Shown in pieces: positions 1 through 6,208 of a stretch of DNA of 10,506 nt. Position 1 is the first letter of the stretch; the number at the start of each line of letters is the position of its first letter. Source of the DNA: an uncultured Bacteroidales bacterium (GTDB lineage: Bacteria; Bacteroidota; Bacteroidia; Bacteroidales; F082). Both the position numbers and the translations under genes were made by a program. The stretch is taken from positions 1 to 10,506 of the forward strand of contig CALFIT010000201.1 of the NCBI GenBank assembly GCA_937877465.1, in the 5' to 3' direction. Below the pieces are notes generated by a model that did no database searches, was not told the origin of the DNA, and saw nothing but the letters and a program-made list of their open reading frames with translations.

Positions 1-389
1 TCCTTTGTGTCAAACATACAGAATCCGTCGTGGTGCTTCGTGGTGAAGACGACGTATTTCATTCCCGCGTCTTGGGCGGCCTCGGCCCATTTTTCGGGAT
101 GGAAGTTCTTCGGGTTAAAGGTGGTGTTAAGGTTCTGGTAATCACGCTTGTACTGGTAATAATCCGCGCCGTTGCGGTTGATCCAAGGCTCGTTGCAGAT
201 TGACCACGACTCCACAACTTCCCATTGGGCGTAGATGCCCCAGTGCATCATGAAACCAAATTTCAAGTCCTGCCATTGGCTGATGCGATTCATGATTATC
301 GGATTGGTTTCGGGTTGTTGGTCGGCGGTTTGGGCGATGGCCATTGTGGAGGCAAGGCACAGGATGAAAGAAAAGAGGTGCTTTTTCAT
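1..389 (-). CDS. GH29-family alpha-L-fucosidase, N-terminal part (cut by window edge)
   Basis: Partial gene; only the first 129 codons are visible. The start is the ATG at 389, which opens a type I signal peptide (MKKHLFSFIL..., likely cleaved after AIA at residue 19), so the product is exported to the periplasm or beyond. After the signal come two stretches typical of the N-terminal half of the GH29 barrel: KFGFMMHWGIY (residues 43-53, family form KFGxFxHWGxY) and KYVVFTTKHHDGFCMFDTK (residues 111-129), preceded by the usual FNPKNFHPEKWAEAAQDAG segment. GH29 enzymes hydrolyse terminal alpha-L-fucose from glycans with retention of configuration. The nucleophile Asp and acid/base residue lie beyond the edge and cannot be checked. 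The gene is divergent from the AlbA_2 gene. Family assignment is firm; substrate linkage is unknown. Confidence 0.88.
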   Translation of the reverse strand, partial: MKKHLFSFILCLASTMAIAQTADQQPETNPIIMNRISQWQDLKFGFMMHWGIYAQWEVVESWSICNEPWINRNGADYYQYKRDYQNLNTTFNPKNFHPEKWAEAAQDAGMKYVVFTTKHHDGFCMFDTK

Positions 390-408
390 GGAAATCCGTT
401 TTGTTCGG

Positions 409-416
409 CAAAAATA
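409..416 (-). promoter_or_regulatory. Candidate Bacteroidetes -7 box for the fucosidase gene
   Basis: The plus-strand bases CAAAAATA read TATTTTTG on the minus strand, an exact match to the Bacteroidetes -7 consensus TAnnTTTG. The box lies 20 bp upstream of the fucosidase ATG. No clear -33 TTG element is seen at the expected distance, so this is a plausible but incomplete promoter. Confidence 0.45.
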
Positions 417-428
417 TGAAAAATGGTG

Positions 429-456
429 TTGTTTTGATAAATTTGATGTACTTTTG
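429..456 (+). promoter_or_regulatory. Candidate Bacteroidetes promoter for the AlbA_2 gene
   Basis: TACTTTTG at 449-456 matches the -7 consensus TAnnTTTG exactly and lies 27 bp upstream of the ATG at 484. A TTG at 429-431 sits 17 bp before it, slightly closer than the usual 19-21 bp. It is back to back with the minus-strand box at 409-416, as expected for divergent genes. Confidence 0.45.
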
Positions 457-483
457 CGGAATATTTGGGAAACACGATTGACT

Positions 484-1641
484 ATGGACGCATTGGAACT
501 AACAAAGATTATCGCATTGGGCGAAACCAGCAAGGTTCAGTTCAAGGAACTGATGGACAGCGAGCCCGCCATTGCAGCCGAGATGATTGCCATGTCGAAC
601 GCCAAAGGCGGCATCATCATCTTTGGCGTGAAGGACAAGACGGGCGAAATCGTCGGACTCGACTATGCCCAGCTGCAAAAGATTGGCAATAGGATAGCGA
701 CCCTTGCGACCGATGCCATCAAGCCCCAGGTTTTTGTGACGACCGAAGCGTTTTCGTTGGACACCGATGAAGGCAGCCGCAATGTCTTGGTGGTGTATGT
801 CGAGGAAGGTTTTGCCAAGCCTTACAAGGACAACAACGGGACGATTTGGGTGAAGCAGGGCAGCGACAAGCGCAAACTGACCGACAACAACGAGCTTTTC
901 CGACTGTTCCAACAGAACGGCAACGTCTATGTGGACGAGATTATCGTGCCTTACACCTCGGTCGACGACATCGACAAGGAAAAGGTTGCGCAGTATCTTG
1001 CCAAAATTGGGGACGAGGAGGCAGAGCAAACCGAGACCTTGTATCAAAACCTTAACATATTGAGAGGCAATGCCTTGACATTGGGCGGGTTGATGTTCTT
1101 TGCGAAAAAGCCCCAACGCTTCCGTCCTGCTTTCTGCATCAAGGCGGTGTCGTTTTTCGGAAACGATATGGCGTTGACCGAGTATCGCGACAGCGAAGAC
1201 ATTGAGGGCACGATTCCCGTGATGTTCCAAAAGGCCATGTCGTTCTTTACGAGGAATCTGCATCATGTTCAAGCAGGACAATCTTTCAACTCGGTCGGCA
1301 TCCTTGAGATTTCGCCCATCGCCTTGGAGGAATTGCTGCAAAACGCCTTGACGCACCGCGACTTCTCGAAAAACAGCCCCATCCGCATCTTCATCTTCGA
1401 CAACCGTGTTGAGATCATCAGCCCGGGTGCGTTGCCCAACAGCCAGACCGTCGAAGCCATCAAGATGGGCAATGCCGTCGTGCGCAACAACTTGGTCAAT
1501 ACCTTTGCCTCCAAGCTGATGAAATACCGAGGCACGGGGACGGGCATTCGCCGGTCCATCAAAGAGCAACCCGACGTGGAGTTCTTCAACGACGTGTCGG
1601 GCGAGCAGTTTGTGGTGACCATTCCCAGAATACAGCAGTAA
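484..1641 (+). CDS. AlbA_2 (Schlafen-like) domain ATP-binding protein
   Basis: 385-aa cytosolic protein of the COG2865 type. Residues ~10-140 form an AlbA_2/Schlafen-type domain, seen in ETSKVQFKE (14-22) and NAKGGIIIFGVKD (39-51). Residues ~275-360 resemble a GHKL-type ATPase fold: an N-box-like EELLQNALTHRDF (282-294), VEIISPG (309-315) and a glycine-rich GTGTGI (350-355). Proteins with this architecture are usually annotated as putative transcriptional regulators or ATP-binding proteins; a few Schlafen-like proteins are linked to nucleic-acid cleavage or defence, but nothing here proves a specific role. The frame stays open upstream to 235, but the 83 extra codons overlap the fucosidase signal-peptide region and the promoter box at 449-456; the family N terminus begins at 484. 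It is convergent with the zeta-kinase pair. The domain call is firm and the function is unknown. Confidence 0.85.
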   Translation: MDALELTKIIALGETSKVQFKELMDSEPAIAAEMIAMSNAKGGIIIFGVKDKTGEIVGLDYAQLQKIGNRIATLATDAIKPQVFVTTEAFSLDTDEGSRNVLVVYVEEGFAKPYKDNNGTIWVKQGSDKRKLTDNNELFRLFQQNGNVYVDEIIVPYTSVDDIDKEKVAQYLAKIGDEEAEQTETLYQNLNILRGNALTLGGLMFFAKKPQRFRPAFCIKAVSFFGNDMALTEYRDSEDIEGTIPVMFQKAMSFFTRNLHHVQAGQSFNSVGILEISPIALEELLQNALTHRDFSKNSPIRIFIFDNRVEIISPGALPNSQTVEAIKMGNAVVRNNLVNTFASKLMKYRGTGTGIRRSIKEQPDVEFFNDVSGEQFVVTIPRIQQ

Positions 1642-1660
1642 CCGAAACGGCTTTTGCGAC

Positions 1661-1704
1661 AAAAAAATCCACGACCCGACAGATTGCTCTGTTCGTCGTG
1701 GATT
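1661..1704 (-). terminator. Rho-independent terminator of the zeta-kinase unit
   Basis: Arms 1666-1675 (AATCCACGAC) and 1695-1704 (GTCGTGGATT) are perfectly complementary over 10 bp. A second 5-bp stem, ACAGA/TCTGT, lies inside the loop. On the minus strand the hairpin is followed by a run of seven T (A run at 1661-1667 on plus), so it ends minus-strand transcription from the gene stopping at 1748. On the plus strand no T run follows, although the hairpin sits 24 bp after the AlbA_2 stop and could still act weakly there. Confidence 0.85.
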
Positions 1705-1747
1705 GTCCTATGGCTTTTGTGATGTGTGTCGGGAAGGGTAGGAAACC

Positions 1748-1948
1748 TTATTCCTGCGTCATCATCTCCCTGACTTCCTTGGCCTTAACGGTGTAGATGT
1801 TGCCATCGGCATCGCAGAGGCAGAAGGAACCGTTGTTGCGGCAACGCATGGTGATCAACCGTTGCAGCGAGAGGTCGAGGCCTCCCATCAGTTTTTTGGT
1901 GAAGGACGAAACTTCATTCTTCTTGGCATTCACTGTTACTGTTGTCAT
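1748..1948 (-). CDS. Small protein overlapping the zeta-kinase 3' end; possible antitoxin
   Basis: 66-aa protein in a different frame from the kinase gene; its first 35 nt overlap the kinase 3' end, which suggests translational coupling. It begins MTTVTVNAKKNEVSSF and ends TVKAKEVREMMTQE. The N terminus is strand-like, followed by a helix-like segment (residues ~12-33) and a second short strand segment around FCLCDADGNIYTV (42-54). Small MTTVT-type proteins beside toxins in Bacteroidetes are often antitoxins, but no named antitoxin family could be recognised here, so that role is inferred from context only. An in-frame ATG at 1978 would add ten lysine-rich residues; 1948 is preferred because it gives the shorter overlap. 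A strong terminator follows 43 bp downstream. Confidence 0.65.
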   Translation of the reverse strand: MTTVTVNAKKNEVSSFTKKLMGGLDLSLQRLITMRCRNNGSFCLCDADGNIYTVKAKEVREMMTQE

Positions 1949-2507
1949 ATTGTCTGATTTTCTTGAATTTTTCTTCATTGTAGAACTTGATGGATTTGAT
2001 GTTGCCCTCGGCGATGACCTCGGAGGGCATGACGCTGTTGTCGATGAACAGGAAATAGTCAACGACGGGGCAATAGAGGTTGAAAAGGTTCTTGATGCCC
2101 GAGCGGTAGCGCCGACGGATGATGTTGTCGTTGACGTGATGCCCGCCGTGCTTGACGCGCTCGGCCACGCGCTTGATGGCCAAGTCGGGGCTTTGCAGCC
2201 AGAAGTAGATCAGGCTAGCCTTGTAGCCCTGTTCGCGTGCCTTGATGATGAGGGAATGGTACGACTTGGCCGCCAAGGTGGTCTCGATGGCGAAATCCGC
2301 TTTGTCGGCGATGAGTTTCTTGATGCGCGACAGCATCAGGCGGCCTGCGGCGACCTTGGCACCGTCGGGGTTGAGCGGCGACAGGCCCTTGGCGATTTCG
2401 TCGCAGTTGACGAACTCCTTGCATTGCAACGTCTCGGGAAGCATCGTCAACGAGGCGGTGGTCTTTCCGGCGCCGTTGCAGCCTGATATGATGTACAGAT
2501 TCGGCAT
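1914..2507 (-). CDS. Zeta-toxin-family P-loop kinase (COG4185-like)
   Basis: 197-aa cytosolic P-loop protein. Visible motifs are a Walker A GCNGAGKT at residues 9-16 (Lys15, Thr16), the VNCDEIAKGLSP segment (33-44) that in this family carries the acidic catalytic residue (probably Asp36), FAIETTLA (72-79), and the arginine-rich AIKRVAERVKHGGHHV (110-125) with RRRYRSGIKNLF after it, which likely binds phosphates. Zeta and PezT kinases phosphorylate UDP-N-acetylglucosamine and so poison cell-wall synthesis; COG4185 members share the fold, but their substrate is less certain. Length fits the family (about 190-270 aa). The start at 2507 puts the Walker A at the normal distance from the N terminus. 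No antitoxin lies upstream; the only partner is the overlapping downstream small gene. A promoter lies at 2563-2595. Confidence 0.85.
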   Translation of the reverse strand: MPNLYIISGCNGAGKTTASLTMLPETLQCKEFVNCDEIAKGLSPLNPDGAKVAAGRLMLSRIKKLIADKADFAIETTLAAKSYHSLIIKAREQGYKASLIYFWLQSPDLAIKRVAERVKHGGHHVNDNIIRRRYRSGIKNLFNLYCPVVDYFLFIDNSVMPSEVIAEGNIKSIKFYNEEKFKKIRQYDNSNSECQEE

Positions 2508-2522
2508 CTAAAACAAAATTCT

Positions 2523-2560
2523 GCTCGTTTCCATCCTGCCATTTTCATGCCAGAACGAGC
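2523..2560. promoter_or_regulatory. Inverted repeat in the zeta-kinase leader, candidate operator
   Basis: GCTCGTT at 2523-2529 and AACGAGC at 2554-2560 are perfect inverted repeats, extended by one T-G wobble inward. They lie between the -7 box and the kinase start codon, where a repressor site or a leader hairpin would sit. Autoregulation is common in toxin-antitoxin units, but this role is inferred. Confidence 0.4.
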
Positions 2561-2562
2561 TG

Positions 2563-2595
2563 CAAAGATACGATATTTGTACACAAGTCAACAAA
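2563..2595 (-). promoter_or_regulatory. Bacteroidetes promoter of the zeta-kinase unit
   Basis: On the minus strand TATCTTTG (plus CAAAGATA, 2563-2570) matches the -7 consensus TAnnTTTG exactly. A TTTG (plus CAAA, 2592-2595) lies 21 bp upstream, within the usual 19-21 bp spacing for the -33 box. The start codon at 2507 is 55 bp downstream of the -7 box. This is the best-formed promoter in the window. Confidence 0.65.
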
Positions 2596-2718
2596 ATTCC
2601 ACACTTTTCCACGATATTTTTTTAAACACACCTTGTTAATAGCCTGAAAATCAAAGGGAACTTTAGGGCAAAAATTTGGCCCTCCACAAAAAACAGGGGT
2701 TGGTTTACAAAAAAGTCG

Positions 2719-2726
2719 TATTTTTA
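2719..2726 (+). promoter_or_regulatory. Weak candidate -7 box before the four-gene operon
   Basis: TATTTTTA differs from TAnnTTTG only at the last base and lies 9 bp before the ATG at 2736. A TTG at 2700-2702 is 16 bp upstream of it. It is the best match in this intergenic stretch, but short of the consensus. The 228-bp gap between the kinase gene and this operon otherwise holds a short GGGC/GCCC inverted repeat (2666-2682) and AT-rich sequence. Confidence 0.3.
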
Positions 2727-2735
2727 CCGCCCGAA

Positions 2736-3320
2736 ATGAAAAAGATGCGCACACGATACCATTTGATAGGGCTTCCTTTGCTGCTCTTGGTGGCGTTTTC
2801 CTGCCAAAAGCCGGTGGAATACCCCGTTGAGCCGCATATTGCCTACGAGGGCTTCACCTATCTTTTCGACGACGACAGCACCTTCAGCGGCGAAGGTGTC
2901 ATCAGGTTCAGCTATACCGACGGCGACGGCGACCTCGGCCTCGACGACAACGACACCCTGCCGCCCTTCGGACTCCACGACGCACATTATTATAATATGG
3001 AGATCGACTACCTGAAGGCGGTGAACGGCGTGTTTGTGCCGACGCCATTGCTCGTTTGGAACGTGCAGACCCAGACCTACGACACGGTGACCTTCAACAC
3101 GCGCTTCCGCCGCCTGCGCGACTCGGAGGAACCCAAGGCCATCAGCGGGACGATGGAATATACCCTGCCGGTGCAAAACCCCTTCTCGCCCGACGACACC
3201 ATCAAGTTCGAGATCCGCATCCTCGACCGCGCCTTGCACGAAAGCAACACGATCCAGACCGAGGCCATCATTACGAATCCAAGATTTTCGGGAAGCCAAT
3301 CTTACATGAATCGAAAATAA
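2736..3320 (+). CDS. Small lipoprotein with EF-hand-like acidic loop
   Basis: 194-aa protein. The start at 2736 gives a lipoprotein signal peptide: basic MKKMRTRYH, hydrophobic LIGLPLLLLVAF, then lipobox FSC with lipidated Cys23. No strongly acidic export signal follows the Cys, so whether it stays periplasmic or reaches the surface is open. The mature part contains TDGDGDLGLDDND (61-73), with acids at positions 1, 3, 5, 9 and 12 of a loop as in EF-hand or dockerin calcium sites. Only one such loop is seen. The C-terminal half (~95-185) looks beta-rich, with alternating hydrophobic residues and a basic FRRLRD segment. Lipoproteins with this DGDGDLG stretch recur in Bacteroidetes without known function. 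It is first in the operon, 9 bp before the M1 peptidase. An in-frame ATG at 2676 would add 20 residues and displace the signal peptide, so it is not preferred. Confidence 0.82.
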   Translation: MKKMRTRYHLIGLPLLLLVAFSCQKPVEYPVEPHIAYEGFTYLFDDDSTFSGEGVIRFSYTDGDGDLGLDDNDTLPPFGLHDAHYYNMEIDYLKAVNGVFVPTPLLVWNVQTQTYDTVTFNTRFRRLRDSEEPKAISGTMEYTLPVQNPFSPDDTIKFEIRILDRALHESNTIQTEAIITNPRFSGSQSYMNRK

Positions 3321-3329
3321 ATCTTTTCT

Positions 3330-5651
3330 ATGAAAAAACTGTCTTTGATATTCGCAATCGCTATGGCGTTCAACTTGTCTTCGCTCATCGCCCAAACCCC
3401 AGGCGAAGGCATCGACGTGACGCATTACGAAATCCACATCTGGGACTTCGACTTCGCCAACCAGACCATGCAAGGCGAGACCTTCATCGATTTCACCGCC
3501 ACCGCTGATATTTCCTCAGTAGTGCTGGAACTGAAGAGCCTTGTGGCATCCGATGTGGCTTGCGACTTCGTCGGCGTGGAGAGCTATAGCCAAGACGGCG
3601 ACTTTCTGACGGTCAATCTCGACGAGCCTTTGACTGCCAGCGAAAATGTCACCCTCGACGTGCGTTATGGCGGCTCCACCTTCAGCGAGACTTGGGGCGG
3701 CGTGGAATGGTGGCGCCCGAATAATAACAGCGACCCCGACCGTGTCTACAACCTCGGCGTGGGCTTCGACAGCCAGCCGCACAACTTGGGCAAGGCGTGG
3801 TTCCCCTGCGTCGACAACTTCACCGACAAGGCCACCTACGACTTGTTCATCACCACCACCAACGACATGAAGGCCATCTGCGGCGGCAACCTCGTGGAGA
3901 CCATCGACAACGGCGACGGCACCTCCACCTGGCATTGGAACACGCCTCAGGAAATCGCCACCTACCACATCTCGTTTGCCGTCGGCGACTATGAGCTGTG
4001 GCAGGACGTGTATCACGGCATCGAGCGCGACATCCCGATTGAGGTGTGGGTCAAGCCTTCGCAGATGAACAGCGTGGCGGGCACCTTCGTCCACATCAAG
4101 GAAATCGCGGCGTTTTTTGAGGAGCACCTTGGGCCTTATCCCTTCAACCGCATCGGCTACGTCAGCACGAGCAAGGGTTGCATGGAACACACCGACAACA
4201 TCGCCTTCGCCTCCGACATCATCAACGGAAACACATCAGGCGAGGAATATGTGGCCCACGAGCTGTCGCACATGTGGTCGGGCAACCTTGTGACCTGCGA
4301 AGAGGCCGGCGACATGTGGCTCAACGAGGGCTTCGCCCAGTTTTGGGGCGCGTTCTACGAGGCGGGCGTCTATGGCGAGGCGACCTACCAAAACACCATG
4401 TCGGCGATGGTGAACAGCGCGGTCAACTGGTGCAGCATTCCGGGCAACTGGATGCCGCTCAACAATATACCATTGGACATGACCTACAACAGCGACGCTG
4501 TCTACAACCGTGGCGCGGTCATCGTCGGCACAATGATGAACTACATGGGGCGCGAGAACTTCCTTGCGGCCTTGCGCCAATATTTCGGGCAATATGCCTA
4601 TCAGACGGCCACTTCCGAAATCCTGCGCGACGCACTCACGCAATATTCGGGCATCGACATGCACGGCTTCTTCGACACCTTCGTCTTCAGTTCGGGGATG
4701 CCGCACCTCTACGCTTCCATCGTCGACGTGAATCCCGTGGGCAGCCAATACGAAGTGACGGTCGACCTGCACTATCAGCACATCGGCGACGACCATATCG
4801 GGCACGACAACGCCTACGCGCTGACTTTCGTTGGGCCCGACTTCCAGTTGGCTACCGAGCGGGTGAGCTGGGAAGGACAGCACGCCACGGCCACCGTCGT
4901 GCTCGACTTCGAGCCTCTCGACATGGTCAACGACTTCGATAACGGCTGGCTCGACGGCAAGATGCAGAAGAGCCTCATGCTGAAGACCACCTCGCTACAG
5001 CCTTTCGACCACTTCAGGTTCCAGGCCACCTCGCTCACCGACTCGGTGTTTGTCGCCGTCGCCCACCATCTTGTTGGCCCCTACGACGACCCGTTGGTCC
5101 CGAGCCTCACCCTGTCGCCGTCGCACTTCTGGACCTTCAACCGCCACGACTTCGGCGAGGCCGTGGTGAAGGGCATGTTCGACTACACCCCCTCGTCGGA
5201 AAACGACATCATCCACTCCGACAACGACTCGGTCACCTTGGTCTACCGCCGCAACGCTTCAGAGGCTTGGCGCGAAATAGAGTATACGGTCTATCCGGGA
5301 AGCAACTGGAGGCAGGGACGCCTCATCGTCGACGACCTCCTTCCGGGCGACTATGCCTTTGCCGCTTGGGACAAGGCCGCCTTGGGCGAGGAGGAGCCTA
5401 TGGCTGCCGTGCGTCGTTTGCAGGTGTTCCCCAACCCCGCCGAAGGCCGCGTCAGCCTGCAATGGGACGAGGCCATCGACGGACAGGTGCGCCTCGCCAA
5501 CGCCCAAGGCACGACGCTGCGCAGCATCGCCTTCAGCCATGCCGACAGCCTCTGGCTCGACACCGACAGCCTGCCCCAAGGCACCTATTTCGTGACCCTC
5601 GTCGGGAAAGACGGACGGGCCTTGACAACAGAGAAACTCATCATCAAATGA
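3330..5651 (+). CDS. Secreted M1 zinc metallopeptidase with T9SS sorting domain
   Basis: 773-aa exported aminopeptidase-type enzyme. Residues 1-21 are a type I signal peptide (cleavage likely SLIA|QTPG). The N-terminal beta domain includes the M1-typical WFPCVDNFTDKATYDLFI. The catalytic domain has GCMEH (283-287, the GxMEN-type exopeptidase motif, with Glu286 expected to bind the substrate amino terminus) and the zinc site HELSH (310-314) with the third ligand Glu333 after 18 residues (HEXXH-X18-E); Glu311 is the general base and Tyr392 the likely transition-state Tyr. The long helical C-terminal domain of ERAP/PepN-type enzymes is absent; a beta-rich region follows instead. Residues 697-773 (VFPNPAEGRVSLQW ... 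TEKLIIK) form a T9SS type A sorting domain, predicting outer-membrane translocation and cell-surface attachment or release. M1 enzymes remove N-terminal amino acids from peptides, so extracellular peptide trimming is the likely job. The next gene overlaps its stop. Confidence 0.93.
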   Translation: MKKLSLIFAIAMAFNLSSLIAQTPGEGIDVTHYEIHIWDFDFANQTMQGETFIDFTATADISSVVLELKSLVASDVACDFVGVESYSQDGDFLTVNLDEPLTASENVTLDVRYGGSTFSETWGGVEWWRPNNNSDPDRVYNLGVGFDSQPHNLGKAWFPCVDNFTDKATYDLFITTTNDMKAICGGNLVETIDNGDGTSTWHWNTPQEIATYHISFAVGDYELWQDVYHGIERDIPIEVWVKPSQMNSVAGTFVHIKEIAAFFEEHLGPYPFNRIGYVSTSKGCMEHTDNIAFASDIINGNTSGEEYVAHELSHMWSGNLVTCEEAGDMWLNEGFAQFWGAFYEAGVYGEATYQNTMSAMVNSAVNWCSIPGNWMPLNNIPLDMTYNSDAVYNRGAVIVGTMMNYMGRENFLAALRQYFGQYAYQTATSEILRDALTQYSGIDMHGFFDTFVFSSGMPHLYASIVDVNPVGSQYEVTVDLHYQHIGDDHIGHDNAYALTFVGPDFQLATERVSWEGQHATATVVLDFEPLDMVNDFDNGWLDGKMQKSLMLKTTSLQPFDHFRFQATSLTDSVFVAVAHHLVGPYDDPLVPSLTLSPSHFWTFNRHDFGEAVVKGMFDYTPSSENDIIHSDNDSVTLVYRRNASEAWREIEYTVYPGSNWRQGRLIVDDLLPGDYAFAAWDKAALGEEEPMAAVRRLQVFPNPAEGRVSLQWDEAIDGQVRLANAQGTTLRSIAFSHADSLWLDTDSLPQGTYFVTLVGKDGRALTTEKLIIK

Positions 5652-6196
5652 ATAACGCCATGAAAAACATCAAGTTAACGACGGCACTCTGCCTCTTGGC
5701 CCTGCTCCTCGCCTCGTGCGGGAAGGAGTCGAAGAGCAAATGGACCAATTTCTACGGCTACACCAATGAGGACATCATCGGCAGCTACTCCTATTCCAAC
5801 GTGGAAGGGGCGTTTGACGCCGTGGAAGGCACTGGTCGCCATGCCTGCCCCGATGCCGAGGTCAGCATCACGCCTTACAACAGCAAGGGCAATGTGGTCA
5901 ACTTCAGCATCAACTGCCCTGAGGAGAACTTCTCAAGGACGTTCACGGGAAGGCCGACGACCAACAGCAACGACTTCATGCTGCACATGTCGAGCGGCTA
6001 CCAACACTATAGCGGCAAGCTGCGGGCCTACAACCTGACGAGCTATGTGTTTACCGACGACGAAGGCACCTTGCGTCTGCATGGCTATGCCGCCGTCAAC
6101 ACCTATGAGGTCGTCCATCCCTATCCCGACTCCCAATTGACCGACACCGTCACCGTGGATGGCGTGTATTACTATTTCGATGTGATCAAAAACTAA
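5648..6196 (+). CDS. Small uncharacterised lipoprotein
   Basis: 182-aa lipoprotein. Its ATG overlaps the M1 stop codon as ATGA, suggesting translational coupling; an alternative ATG at 5660 (MKNIKLT) gives an equally good signal peptide and 178 aa. The signal ends in lipobox LLLASC (Cys24 from 5648), then GKESKSKW. The mature domain has NFYGYTNEDIIGSYSYSN and then many alternating aromatic and polar residues (YQHYSGKLRAYNLTSYVF, GVYYYFDVIKN), consistent with a beta-barrel or sandwich fold. Two cysteines in the mature part (ACPD, INCPEEN) could form a disulfide. No family with known function was recognised. Its place between two T9SS cargo genes suggests an envelope role tied to them, perhaps as a surface partner, but that is inference. 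Confidence 0.82.
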   Translation: MNNAMKNIKLTTALCLLALLLASCGKESKSKWTNFYGYTNEDIIGSYSYSNVEGAFDAVEGTGRHACPDAEVSITPYNSKGNVVNFSINCPEENFSRTFTGRPTTNSNDFMLHMSSGYQHYSGKLRAYNLTSYVFTDDEGTLRLHGYAAVNTYEVVHPYPDSQLTDTVTVDGVYYYFDVIKN

Positions 6197-6208
6197 ACCC
6201 TTACCGAT

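Noticed and set aside
235..483. N-terminal extension of the AlbA_2 gene to an ATG at 235
   Set aside because: It overlaps the antisense fucosidase start and signal peptide and the promoter box at 449-456; the family homology begins at 484.
499..1662. 387-codon open frame on the minus strand
   Set aside because: Antisense to the AlbA_2 protein, which has family motifs over its whole length.
2724..3473. 249-codon open frame on the minus strand
   Set aside because: Antisense to the first lipoprotein and the M1 start; no motifs, same biased composition.
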